A DNA stretch of 64,000 nucleotides, taken from contig JAUCBJ010007798.1 of NCBI GenBank assembly GCA_032718475.1, forward strand, positions 1 through 64,000, in the 5' to 3' direction. Position numbers and translations under genes: made by a program. Positions 20,231-31,062 of the stretch are shown here, piece by piece. Every line of letters starts with the position of its first letter. Positions within the stretch are counted from its first letter, which is position 1. This stretch comes from Nemertoderma westbladi. Its lineage: Eukaryota; Xenacoelomorpha; Nemertodermatida; Nemertodermatidae. The notes below the pieces were generated by a model. It searched no databases. It was given only the letters and a program-made list of their open reading frames with translations, and was not told the origin of the DNA.

Positions 20231-22690
20231 TTCGCCCTGATCGTCGGTTCACTGGAGAATCCATGGAGGGTTGTATGTCTGTTTGTAAGTTTTGGGGTCT
20301 TGTTGTATGTCTGTTGTTGGTCTATTCACATCATTAGCAGAACTACTCATTTGGTTGTTGGAACTGGAATCAATATTTAATAATTCGGGTTGTATGGGTC
20401 GAAGGTAACATCTGTTTCGCCATAGAACGCGTCCTGATGCGAAACGGAGCCTGTATCGTCAATGATAGTCCGTTTCGACTACTAAAGCCAACTTATCCCA
20501 TCTATGAGAATTTAGATCTCTTACTATAACGGTGGAGCCAACTTTTATATTTTTTAATGCAACTGCAGATCGATTATAATAATATCTCCGTTTATCAGCA
20601 GTGTTTAAGCGGTTTCTATCAGCAATGTCTGCATCTTTCTACCACTCGTTACAATAGGATCTCCAATGAGTTGGGACGAGTGATCGTAAGGGATGACCGA
20701 ATACTCGTTGCGCTGGGGATAATCCATCTTTGAGCGCTTTGATTATGCTGAGCGTAGAAAAGCGCTATATAAATAACCAATATTATTATTATTATTATTA
20801 TTTATCTTCATTTGGAGTATTTCGTAATTCGAGCAGGCCCGGTAGAAAATCATCCGAATTTATATTGCCATCAGTTTTGGCCAACAAATATTTTATCTTT
20901 TTCACATTCACCTCTGCGTGTCCATTACTTTTTGGATATCCTGGGGTTGATGGTTGCCACTTGACTCCCCATTCTCTAAAAAATTGCTGTGTTTCTTCAG
21001 CTGCGGATTGAGACCCATTGTCTGATGAAACGATGTTAGGGACTCCCAACATTGCGAAATATTGTCTTAATACCTTTATATTATCAGATGCTGTAGGTGC
21101 ATTCTTAAACTTATCAACAAGGGGGTAACCCGAAGTGCGATCAACATATACTATATAGTATGCTCCACCATACTGAAAAAAATCTGCTGACACAGATTGA
21201 AAAATTCGAGCCGGAATGATGTGTTGCAACATTGGTTCAGTTGGAAGGGATGGGCGAAAATGTTGACATTATAAACAAGTTTCAACAGAATTTGTGATAT
21301 CAGAATTAAATCCAGGCCAGTAAACGGACTGACGTGCCCGTCTCTTAGTTCTTTCTATACCCTGGTGACTTGCGTGTAACCGCTTCAATATATCTTTTAC
21401 CCCAGATGGGGGAACAACAATTTGAGCACCTTTCAGAATCAAGCCATCATCTATCGACAATTCTCCACAAATCTTTCTGAATTGTTGAACATAGGCACTA
21501 AATTCTGAATCTTTCATTATAAAATCATTGCGTATAGCATCAATCAATAGCAAATAATCACTATCGGATTTCGCACATTCCTTCGATTTATCGAGAGTAA
21601 TATCTGGATTATCACCGTTTATGGCTGCCTCATTAACTGCATTTAAAAATATAGCAGACTGTTCATATATCAGTTCATCATCTGAGTCATCATTATTGCT
21701 ATCTGGATCTGAAATCGGGGCTCTTGATAAAGCATCTGGTATTAAATGTTCTTTTCCTTTTTTCCATACAACATTGAAGTTATAACTGGACAATTTAGAA
21801 CGGTAATTTAATACCCTGGTATTCTCTATATCAATCAGACCATATCGGTTGAACATTGTTTCTAGGGGTTTGTGATCTGTTATTACAGTGAATGATTATA
21901 ATCCTGCTAAATAAACATGACATTTTCGAATCGAGCATAAGATTGCCAAGGCTTCCAATTCAACTATAGCATATCTGGTTTCAGCTTCTTTTAAAAATCT
22001 GCTTCCGCACTGTATAAGTTTCCAATATCCTAATTGTTTTTGCAATAAAACAAAACCAATGCCATGTAAGCGAGAAACGTCCGTTTGCAAACAGGTCTCT
22101 GCATTCGGGTCAAACATTCCAAGAACAGGGGGTCTTAGTAAAGCAACTTTGACTTTTTTGAAAGACTGGTTATGTTCTGGTAATCATATGAATTCGTTTC
22201 TCGAACTTAATAATCCACGAAGGGGACTAGCTGCAGATGCAACTTCCGAACTAAAAGAACCCAATTGGTTCACGAGACCTAGGAAGCTTCGGAGGTCAGT
22301 TCGAGTGGTAGGTATTGGAAAGTCTAAAACGGCATTCACTTTGTTGGGGTCTGCTGATATGTTTCCATGTGATATTTTATATCCAACAAAATCAATCTCT
22401 TTGGATATAAGAATAGATTTATTTTTGTTTACAGTAAGATTATAATATGCACATCTTTCTAGGACATCACAAACGGTGCTCACAAGTTTTCTGATAGTTG
22501 GAGACCCCATAGCAATGTGATCTGTAACTTTCTGAACATTTAATCCTATGAAAGCCTGATCACCACGGTATGAAAAACTATCGCCTGTTGAAATAAATCC
22601 CATAGGGGAACGTAAAAACTTAAATTTTCCAAATGGTGTGATAAACACAGTTAACTCTTGTGATTTAGTATCAAGCGGCATTTGGGTATC
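20231..22690 (-). pseudogene. Gypsy 1 pol, 3' part: RT second half, RNase H, integrase
   Basis: Reads RT (QMPLDTKSQELTVFITPFG, SPMGF), RNase H (LQTDVSRLHGIGFVL, TDHKPL), a linker with PDALSRAP, the H2C2 region (ending VETC) and the integrase core with D, D and E in SADFF, SSDNGSQ and SNGHAEVN. The usual Y(L/V/I)DD box is changed: the corresponding residues are KVTDHIAMGSP, so the catalytic motif looks altered. In-frame stops lie at about 22180 (TGA), 21894 (TAA) and 21267 (TAA). A 73 bp foreign tail is inserted at 20731-20803 in the integrase C-terminal region. Confidence 0.82.
20731..20803 (+). mobile_element. Short LINE/SINE 3' tail insertion in Gypsy 1 integrase
   Basis: A 73 bp insert ending in AAGCGCTATATAAATAA and an (ATT)n tract, the tail style of L2-like LINEs and their SINEs. 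It is flanked by the 5 bp repeat ATCTT at 20726-20730 and 20804-20808. Removing the insert and one ATCTT rejoins the integrase frame (TPNED and KDGLSPAQR), confirming a target-site duplication. The same tail type ends the L2-like LINE near 31.0 kb. Confidence 0.8.
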
Positions 22691-22691
22691 C

Positions 22692-24895
22692 ATGAAATCA
22701 GAAATTAAAGAAACAGATTGGTCAGAATTATTTCGAGATAAAACGTTGGACCAAAAAGTTGAAATTTTGTTACAAAATTTAGAATCTATTTGCGAAAGTA
22801 ACGTCCCACCGAGAAAACCAAATTCAAAAGCAAAAATTCCCTTAGAGAGACGGTCATTATTTAAAAAACGAACAAAGTTGTTGAAAAGAATAATAAATTC
22901 AACGTCAAAAGTGAAAATAGCCAAATTAAATTCCGATTTGACAAACTCGATTCAGAGTTATATCTATCTCGCCAGCATGAATCAAAAAGGAACGAAATTA
23001 ATGCCGTGAATAAGATCAAAGTAAATCCGAAATTCTTTTTTTCCTTTGCTAACACGAAACGTAAGGATAAAGTAAATGTTGGTCCTTTTGTTATTAACGG
23101 CAAAATAGTTTCTAATCCCGTTGATGTTTGTGAAACTTTACACGAACAATACCAATCAGTTTTTTCCAATCCAATTGCAGCTCTTAGGGTCTACTCACCC
23201 TCAGAGTTCTTTAAAGTCGATCAAGATACCAAACTAACTGATGTCCCGAGTACATTAGAACTTATTTATTATCAAGGCTATTGATAAGCAATGTGCAGCC
23301 TCATCGGCAGGTCCTGATGGTATTCCAGCTCTTCTACTCAAATCATGTAAGAATGAGTTGGCCCATCCCCTCTCTATAATCTATCAGGAATCATTATCAT
23401 CTGGTATATTTCCATCTACTTTTAAATTTGGACATATTACCCCAATATTTAAGAAAGGATCCCGACTGGAGCCAATTAATTATCGACCAGTAAGTCTTAC
23501 ATCCATCCTCTCAAAGACCCTTGAACGTTTAGTAAGGTGGAGACTGGTAGAATATCTGGAGATAAATAACCTCCTTAATGTGACTCAGCATGGCATCCGG
23601 GCCTGGCGTTCTTGTCTTTCCAAACTACTAGACCATTACACATACATTCTAGACTTGCTGGCAACGGCTGAAGGAGCCGATGTGATCTACCTTGACTTTG
23701 CCAAGGCATTTGACAAGGTAGACCACGGCGTCTTACTTCACAAAATTAAAAAACTTGGTATCAGCGGTAGTTTGGGAGTGTGGCTCGCAAACTTCCTAAC
23801 AAATCGGTCCTAGAAAGTTGGAATAAACGGTGCCAGTTCCCATCCCCAACCCATCCTTAGCGGGGTTCCACAAGGAACGGTACTTGGACCCCTACTGTTC
23901 CTTATTATGGTTGGGGACATTAACACTAACACAAACAATAAATTATCATCATTTGCTGACGACATAAGAGTAACTGCTCCATCTCTTAACAATGATGACA
24001 ATAATCTACAAAGAGATTTGAATACAATATATGATTGGGCTGTAAATAACAATATGCATCTGCATGGTGACAAATTTGAGCATCTGCACTACAGCAACAA
24101 ACCCAAATCTCATCCACACAATAGCTACACTTATATAAATTCTACTGGCGACCATTTGATAATAACTTCAGATCATGCAACTAAAGATCTAGGTGTGACC
24201 ATGAGTGATAATGCGCGTTTTTCATTACATATCACCAACATTTGTAAAACCGGATCTCAGTTATGTGGCTGGATACTAAGGACATTTACAACCCGTAATG
24301 TAATCCCCATGGTTACGCTTTTCAATTCTCTCGTCCGTCCAAGACTCGAATATTGCTGCCAGTTGTGGAACCCAGCTACTGTAGCTGATATCCAAAAAAT
24401 TGAAAATGTACAACGGGCCTACACCCGCCGCATATTTGGAATGAAGGACATAAATTATTGGGAACGCTTGAAAATGTTACGGTTATATTCGCTTGAGCGG
24501 AGGAGAGAAAGGTATATAATAATATATACATGGAAAATTATCGAAAATAGAGTTCCAAATACTTCAGATTTAACCTATAAAATTAAATCTACAAAAAACA
24601 TCCGCAGAGGTCGACTTTGTACTTTGTACTTTCTCGACCTTTGACTTTGTACTTGCAAGTAAGGCTACATGTCGCGTCTCCTCTCTTATAGACAACAGTT
24701 TTTGTGTTATTGGTCCTAAATTATTTAACACCATCCCAAAACATATAAGAGACTTGACAGGCTGCGCACTGGAGACTTTTAAAAGCATCTTGATGCATAT
24801 CTTTTCACCGTCCCAGATTGTCCAGGCTCCCCTGGATACACTGACTCGAGACCTATCCAGTCAAACTCTCTAACTAAGGTACAAGTATTCAAATA
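22692..24895 (+). pseudogene. LINE reverse transcriptase (jockey/CR1-like), truncated and frameshifted
   Basis: The reading frame moves through several pieces: linker (LEKRR-like basic helix, to about 22940), KVNPKFFFSFANTKRK (23006 on), SAGPDGIPALL, the fingers (PINYRPVSLTSILSKTLE), motif A LDFAKAFDKVDHGVL, motif B GVPQGTVLGPLLF, SSFADD, and the thumb with NNMHLHGDKFEHL and RLEYCCQLWNP. Frame changes lie near 22940 and 23262, and a CAG-to-TAG type stop at about 23814 breaks the region between motifs A and B. A short direct duplication of GACTTTGTACTT occurs at about 24613-24655. It continues weakly to about 24895. Confidence 0.85.
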
Positions 24896-25190
24896 AATTA
24901 AATGGACTACATTTCTTTCATTGCATTGTCCATTGAAACAGAAGAATTAGCCAGTTTTTGCACAATTTGTATACAATGTATATTTTTACTATAATGTTTT
25001 TTTTTCTCATTATTAGTCATGTGCATTTTGTGCCTTATTTGCGTAATTTTTACAACTGTAGGCCCGTACTTAATTATTTGATATACTGCAGTTTTTAGGT
25101 TTATGTACTTAATTTGGTGTGCTCTACGAGTTCTACCGTGTGAATTTTAAATCACTAAATATATATATACAAGAATACAAGAATACAAGC
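22692..25190 (+). mobile_element. 5'-truncated LINE inserted in Gypsy 1 (plus strand)
   Basis: This LINE interrupts the Gypsy 1 reverse transcriptase exactly between its GYW and QMPLD codons. It starts within the endonuclease-RT linker, so the endonuclease is missing, and ends in an (ACAAGAAT)n-type tail at about 25168-25190. GTATCC occurs at both edges (22686-22691 and 25193-25198), a probable short target-site duplication with a few flanking changes. It is opposite in orientation to its host. Confidence 0.85.
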
Positions 25191-26369
25191 CAGTATCCTT
25201 TCACTAAGTCAATCTTAGCAAAAAAGTTGTCTTCTATTGTTAAACCAGATATTGTTTCTTTTGGTGTTTTTGTGTGGTAAGAAGTTCGTAAAACCTGGCA
25301 ATTTAATTTGGTTAAGTCTACGCAGAGACGTACATCGCCATTTGGTTTTGGGGCCACAACTAATGGATGACACCAAACAGTTGGAAAATCGCCAACAGGT
25401 TCTATAATTTTTCTTTGAACCATATAATCTAAATTATGTTTGACTTTATCTCTTAAAGGGATTTGACGGGCAGTATGAACTGCATATGGTACTGCATTTG
25501 GTTTTAGTGTTATTGTCATTGGGTTTCCAACTTTTTCACCACACATAGGCCTAAGTTCTCTAGCATCATCAAATACAATTGAATAAATGCTGTATATTTT
25601 ACAGTTAATTTCATTCAAAAGTTCATGTGATAAATTGCTGGTGTTGTTAGGTAAATTATTCAGCCAATCAGAACGGTTTGGCCAAATATCCGAATTGGGG
25701 CATGATGCTTCTTTTATAGTGCGCGCTGCTGAATTACAGTCGTTTTTTGTACATTCATCTATAGCAAGACCAGATGTGGACAATGATGTGGGTGTTATAG
25801 TTGACACTGAAACATTATCATTCCCCATAGGTTTTGGAAATATTGAACTTACAATTGTTAACTGTTTGAAAGTATCTAGAGATAAATACAATCCCTGAAC
25901 ATCAAAACAAACTACAATAGTTGTACTGGTTGTATGTATCCCGACTGATATAATTGCTTTAAATGTACCAACTTGTTCCAAAATTGTTCGACCAACAGTA
26001 AAAATGCGACATTTTATCTTGGGACCAAGCACACATTTGTTGACTAATCCACTCTCATTAAACATATCAATACCCATAACTGTAGCACCTGTATCAGCCC
26101 AAGCTGTAACACTACAATGAAACTGGGAATCATTCAATGTCAAGTTTACTTCAATTAATGGTTTAACACCAGCAATGGCACCACAAATCGATGTGTTTAT
26201 AAATAAATTTTTCCTCTTCATTCATGTATAGTGAATCTATAAATAAAACTGAATCATTTCCTAATTCATCCTCTTCAAAAGAATCACTTTGATTGGAGAG
26301 GTTGATTGCAGTTAATTTTTTTGATGGACACACAATGGAATAATGTCCCTTGCCATCACAACAAACACA
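25191..26369 (-). pseudogene. Gypsy 1 nucleocapsid knuckle, protease and start of RT
   Basis: A CX2CX4HX4C knuckle (CVCCDGKGHYSIVC) at 26369-26328 is followed by an acidic linker, then in the +1 frame (from about 26221) by a protease with ADTGATVMG and a long spacer to the RT start (PYAVHTARQIP, GDVRLCVDLTKLN, FAKIDLVKGYW). The frame change at about 26200-26220 lies in an A-rich run and may be a decay indel or a natural Gag-Pol shift. The upstream Gag is replaced by minisatellite array 2, and the downstream RT is broken by the LINE at 25190. Confidence 0.8.
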
Positions 26370-27171
26370 TCGATTCAGTGCACCTTGTTGCACCCAACAC
26401 ATCCCACCACTCCTTTCAGGGCACCTTGTAACACCCAACACACCCGCCACTCGATTCAAGGACCCTTGTTACACCCAACACATCCCGCCACACGATTCAA
26501 TGCACCTTGTTGCACCCAACACACCCCACCAATCGATTCAGGGCACCTTGTTGCACGTAACACACCCCGCCACACGATTCAATGCACCTTTTTGCACCCA
26601 ACACACCCCGCCACTCGATTCAGTGCACCTTGTTGCGCCCAACACACCCCGCCACTCGATACAGTGCACCTTGTTGCACCCAACACACCCCGCCACTCGA
26701 TTCAGTGCACCTTGTTGCACCCAACACACATCCGCCACTCCATTTAGGGCACCTTGTTGCACCCAACGCACCTCGCCACTCGATTCAGGGCACCTTGTTG
26801 CACCCAACACAATCGCCACTCGATACAGTGCACCTTGTTGCACCCAACGCACCTCGCCACTCGATTCAGGGCACCTTGTTGCACCCAACACACTCGCCAC
26901 TCGATTCAGTGTACCTTGTTGCACCCAACACACCCCGCCACTCGATACAGTGCACCTTGTTGCACCCAACACACCCCGCCACTCGATTCAGTGCACCTTG
27001 TTGCACCCAACACACATCCGCCACTCCATTCAGGGCACCTTGTTGCACCCAACGCACCTCGCCACTCGATTCAGGGCACCTTGTTGCATGCAACACACCC
27101 GCCACTCGATTCAGTGTACCTTGTTGCACCCAACACACCCGGCCACTCGATTCAGGGCACCTTGTTACACC
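26370..27171. repeat. Minisatellite array 2 (same 41 bp unit as array 1)
   Basis: About 0.8 kb, roughly 20 units, with the same consensus and orientation as the array at 18.5-19.9 kb. Its left edge falls at the first Cys codon of the Gypsy 1 nucleocapsid knuckle; its right edge is at CTTGTTACACC followed by TGTAGTAAC. Units are more uniform than in array 1. The repeats lack stops in several frames, producing spurious long ORFs on both strands. Confidence 0.95.
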
Positions 27172-27351
27172 TGTAGTAACATAATAATTATTTATATGGG
27201 CTCAAAATCTAAAACAAGTCCAACTGACCCACTACCTTTTGAAGCTGTGTTGACCTAGTGTTAAAGAAAGCTTCATAATTTATCTTACCTATCCTTTCGT
27301 TCACAGAAGGTGCGAATAGGAAGTTCATATTCATTAAGTCTATCCTTATTC
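27172..27351 (-). other. Short unassigned segment, possible Gag remnant
   Basis: On the minus strand a small open frame (about 36 codons, beginning MNFLFAPSVNER) lies just upstream of minisatellite 2 relative to the Gypsy 1 direction. It could be a remnant of Gypsy 1 Gag, but it is too short to recognise. Confidence 0.25.
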
Positions 27352-27625
27352 TATCTATGGCTTACCCCAAGGACCAGTTTTTGGTCCCATTCTGTTTACA
27401 ATCTACACACGATCTCTCGCAACTGTTATTAAAGAAAACGGCCTGTCATGTCATCTATACGCAGATGATACTCAACTTTACATTGTTTTTGAACGCAAAG
27501 ATCTAAGCCGAGCTGTGGAAATAATAGAAGAATGTTTAAGAGACATTAGGAACTGGATGAATAGGTACCTGCTCAAAATGAACTCTGACAAAACAGAGGT
27601 AATTTTACTACAATCTCGTTTTGGG
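27352..27625 (+). pseudogene. L2-like RT fragment with YADD
   Basis: Encodes LPQGPVFGPILFTIYTRSL (motif B), CHLYADDTQLY (motif C) and a thumb segment with WMNRYLLKMNSDKTE. This is the signature of L2/Rex-type LINEs. The frame runs into the MITE at 27626, resumes at 27885 (RFGEKLPQPQ) and stops at the RTE insertion. Confidence 0.85.
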
Positions 27626-27884
27626 AGATAGGGGGGACTGGCCGCAAATCCCGTTTTGGTGAATTAATATCCCGCCTCAATGTTAAATTCTCAATTTAGG
27701 GAATGGAGCAGGTTACAGTGGCACGTTATTTTAACCAAAACAATAAACTACACACAATAGAATAGGTCACAGTTTTATCTTTGAGAGTAATCAGCTGTTA
27801 TTTGCGTCGAATTTCCCTGGAGAGGGATGAATTTTTATTGCGTCCAGTCCCCCCCCCCCACCCCCCCCCCCCCCCCTCCTATCT
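27626..27884. mobile_element. G-tipped MITE with terminal inverted repeats and 10 bp target duplication
   Basis: A 259 bp non-coding insert. Left end AGATAGGGGGGACTGG then CCGCAAAT; the right end, reverse-complemented, reads AGATAGGAGG, a long G run, then GGACTGGACGCAA. These are terminal inverted repeats with a homopolymer inside. The 10 bp TCGTTTTGGG flanks it at 27616-27625 and 27885-27894, and removing one copy restores the L2 reading frame. A 9-11 bp duplication would suit a Mutator-like transposase in trans. Related copies: about 31985-32190 and about 43625-43845. Confidence 0.8.
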
Positions 27885-27938
27885 TCGTTTTGGGGAAAAA
27901 TTGCCCCAACCTCAATCAAAGTTGGTGATAACTTAATC

Positions 27939-30275
27939 TACTACTACTAATATCGGCATGCTGCATTGCAGCTGCATTTTTAAGAATGCTGTGCCGGCTT
28001 GTCGACAAAATTGCGCCGCCACAACTCCCTATCACCCATGACATTTGCTAGATCATCCGCATCTTCAAGGCCAGTGTCCTTTAAGATGCGTCTCAAGAAA
28101 GTCATGGGCTGTCCACCATGCTTATTCACTCCATGAGGCTGCCAAAGTACAAGATTATGCACTGGCTGGTCCTCACGGCGAAAGCAATGTCCTGCAAAGC
28201 GGAGGCGATTTTGTTCTAGTGTCAAGCTTGGGGGAACCAATGAGACACCTCCAATGTTATATAGTGTCTGGTTGGAGATGTGTGCATTGTACTTGACACA
28301 ATGAACCCGGCGTAGCATTCTTGTGAATGTGCCATCCAGAGATTTGGTGTCCTCAGCAGTTAGAGCCCAGCATGGACTCCCATAGAGGAGTACTGGAACT
28401 ACTGCTGCTCTAAATAATCGGACCTTAAGTTTCCGATTAATTCTCGGTGACTTCCAAATCCTGGAAAGCCTATTCAAGGCTGCCCATGCCTTTCCCTTAC
28501 GTATTCGAAGGTCCTCACCTGACTTCCGGATCCATGATCCCAGGTAACAGAAGTCGTCCACATGCTCAAGCATACCATCCTTTGAGCTTATGCTCATCCG
28601 ATCAGAGACTTGCTGAGGACTTTCAAAGTTAACTGTCAAAATTTTGGTCTTTCTGGAGTTAATAAAAAGACCAACACTAGAAGCAGCATGTTCTAATGAG
28701 CTGAGGAGCCGTTGGGCTCCCTCTAGTGATTCTGAGAGTACTCCTAAGTCATCAGCAAAGTCTAGATCAGTTAGGTACTTGGCAGGATTTCCTCAACTTC
28801 TGGAGCCAGTAGGTGGAGTTATCATCACCCCATCATCATTATGATGATCTAAGGACATGCGTAGAACATAGTCAACCACAATTATGAACAAGAATGGTGC
28901 AAGTGTGTCTCCCTGGAGGACGCCCCATAACACTTCAAATGGTTCTGTGTCACCATCAACAGTAGACACAAATGTTGTCGAACCATCGTATACTGATCTG
29001 ATTGCTGCAATAATTTCATCAGGAATCCCATATAATGAAAGTATGCTGAACATACGTGAGCGGGAGACTGAATCAAAGGCCTTGAAGAAGTCAACAAAGA
29101 TAACAGCCAGATGCCTGTCTTTCTTTTTTGATAACTCTTCAATTATCCTTCTAAGTGCCAAAATGGGTTCCATGGTCCCACGACCTTTACGGAACCCATT
29201 CTGATTTCCACGGAGCAGTCTCTCAATGGGATCCCTGATGCGATTTAATAGAATTCTATTGTATAGCTTTGCAGCAATCGAGATCAATGAGATTCCCCGA
29301 AAAGAACCATAGAGTGTTAGGTTGCCCTTCTTGGGAACTGGCACCAACTTATTTGTTTTCATTTCTTGTGGGACTCTTGTTGTTCGGTACATGTCTACTA
29401 TGATGGGATAGATGAGCTTTAAACACTCAGGTATTTTAAAGACCTCAGGGGGAACACCATCTACTCCACTGGCACGATTGGTCTTAATGCTCTTTGCAGC
29501 AGCCTTCACTTCTGCAAAGGAGATATCGCCAATGGGAATATCTGGGAGTACAGACTCAGACACTTTTACTTCTATAAAGTTATCAGGCAATACCCTGTCA
29601 TTATTGAGGAGCTTTTCAAAGTGGGCCTTCCAACCATTGAGGCGATCGGCTGGTGATTCAGCCTTAACCTTGGTGGTTGGTTGGCTTTTCCGCCCAGTAA
29701 GCAAGTTGATCGATTTCCATGCCTGGGATGATTGCCTGCTGTCGTCAGCATCATTGATGGCATCAACCTGTTGGTTTATTAGCTCCTGTAGATTAACAGA
29801 GTACTGCCTGTTCAGGGACCTAGATGCAGCCTTAACTGCATTCTTGGCTGCTGTAGTCTGTTTGAGTCGGGACTCTTTCTGCGCCTTATGAAGGTCATTT
29901 CGGCACTTCTGGATTTTGTTGTCAGTCCAGGGGGCCCTTTTCCTGTTTCGAGGGTATACAGGAACTGTTTCTGCAGCTGCTAACTTAACTGCTTCTGTGA
30001 AGGCAGTATAGCCCTCACAGTGATCTGCCGCCTCAGAGGCAAGAACCTCATACCTGTTGCTCAGCTGTAGTGTGAAGCTGGATCTCACACTTGGCTGTTG
30101 CAACAGAGAGGACCAGTCATGCCGCGGCAAGGCAGATTTCGTTGTTCTGCTAGCACGCAGACTAAGTCTTACCTTGGCCACAATAAGGCGGTGATCACTG
30201 GAGAAGGGTCGAAGTGTAAATGCATTACAGTCTTGTATAGAGCTCCTGTATTTCCTACGAAACAGAATATGGTCC
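27939..30275 (-). mobile_element. RTE family A, copy 1 (5'-truncated)
   Basis: A minus-strand RTE copy inserted in the L2 element. The 3' end carries the family tail (plus strand: TACTACTACTA then ATCGGCATGCTGCATTGCAG). The 5' end is truncated within the endonuclease, just after the RRKYRSS codons. The flanking 5 bp TAATC at 27934-27938 and 30276-30280 is the target-site duplication. Confidence 0.92.
27980..30275 (-). pseudogene. RTE family A ORF copy 1: end of endonuclease plus RT, one nonsense codon
   Basis: Covers the last endonuclease motif (SSDHRLIVAK), the linker, RT motif A (FVDFFKAFDSV), LQGDTLAP, FADD and the C-terminal region to the stop at 27980. The only clear lesion besides 5' truncation is a TGA at 28793-28795 where the other copies have CGA (Arg), a C-to-T type change just upstream of the FADD box. 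Otherwise it is nearly identical to the intact copy at 34922-38218. Confidence 0.9.
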
Positions 30276-31062
30276 TAATCACCTCAGCTCAACCGCCAGA
30301 AATATTGGATTTATTCTTGACACCCATCTCACACTCTCCAAACAAATCGAAACAACTGTACGGGAAGCTTTCTTCCACCTCAGAAACATAGCTAAGATAA
30401 AGATGTCTCTCCGAAAGTGACTTACCAACTCTGGTCCTACGTTGTCCTGCATTGTTCTACGGTCTACGAAAACGATACAAAAACTGCAATATGTACAGAA
30501 TTCAGCGGCACGCTTAATTACTGGGGTCAGAAAGCGGGAACACATTACTCCAGTTACCCTGGTTACCAGTCAGGCGTCGCATTGACTTCAAGACCGCCAC
30601 TATCACCTACAAGTGTCTGCACGGCTGTGCTCCATCCGAACTCTGTGAACTGCTCACCCCGTACGCGCCAACCCGCCCTCTAAGGTCTACCAGTTCTGGA
30701 GTGCTATCCATTCCGAAGTATAGAATGGAAAACTATGGGAAAAGAACCTTCTCCATAGCGGCACCAACCATCTGGAACGCCCTGCCCCACGAGGTCCGAG
30801 GTGCCGATTTGCTGACTACCTTTAAAAGGAAACCCAAAACTCGTTATTTCTCTCTCGAATATAACATAACGAAATCTCCACAATTCTAATAACTGATTAC
30901 TTAATTTTTTGTTAATTGAATTAATTTTTTCTATCTAATTTTTTGTATCTATAATCATCTATGTAATCTATATTTAGAATATACTGTATTAGCCTTTATT
31001 TGCGTAGAATCGCGCTTTGAACAGATTGGAAAGCGCTATTTAAATATTATATTATTATTATA

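Larger units (their letters stand above)
20231..26369 (-). mobile_element. Ty3/Gypsy-type element 1, decayed, split by a LINE
   Basis: A minus-strand order of nucleocapsid knuckle (about 26369-26328), protease (ADTGA, about 26095), start of reverse transcriptase (to 25191), [LINE insertion 22692-25190], rest of reverse transcriptase (22690-22184), RNase H, integrase zinc-binding domain, integrase core and C-terminus (to about 20231). The order protease-RT-RNase H-integrase defines Ty3/Gypsy. Minisatellite array 2 replaces everything upstream of the knuckle. No LTRs were identified. It is dead: three in-frame stops, one frame change and two insertions. Confidence 0.85.
27352..31062 (+). mobile_element. 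L2-like LINE fragment, split by a MITE and an RTE copy
   Basis: L2-type reverse-transcriptase coding is found in three pieces: 27352-27625, 27885-27938 and 30276-30890, followed by a 3' UTR ending in AAAGCGCTATTTAAATATTA and (ATT)n at about 31004-31062. The pieces are collinear. Deleting the MITE (27626-27884) and the RTE copy (27939-30275), with one duplicate each, brings the L2 sequence back together. It is 5'-truncated in motif B and lacks the endonuclease. Confidence 0.85.

Noticed and set aside
20425-20450. CTGATGCGAAAC, reminiscent of a hammerhead core
   Set aside because: No stem II between the two core halves, and it falls in the Gypsy 1 integrase C-terminal coding sequence.
29412-29891. 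159-codon plus-strand ORF, with equivalents at 36307, 39990 and 53539 antisense to RTE copies
   Set aside because: Present only as the antisense of the conserved RTE linker/RT; repeats because the RTE repeats. No independent start context or domain.
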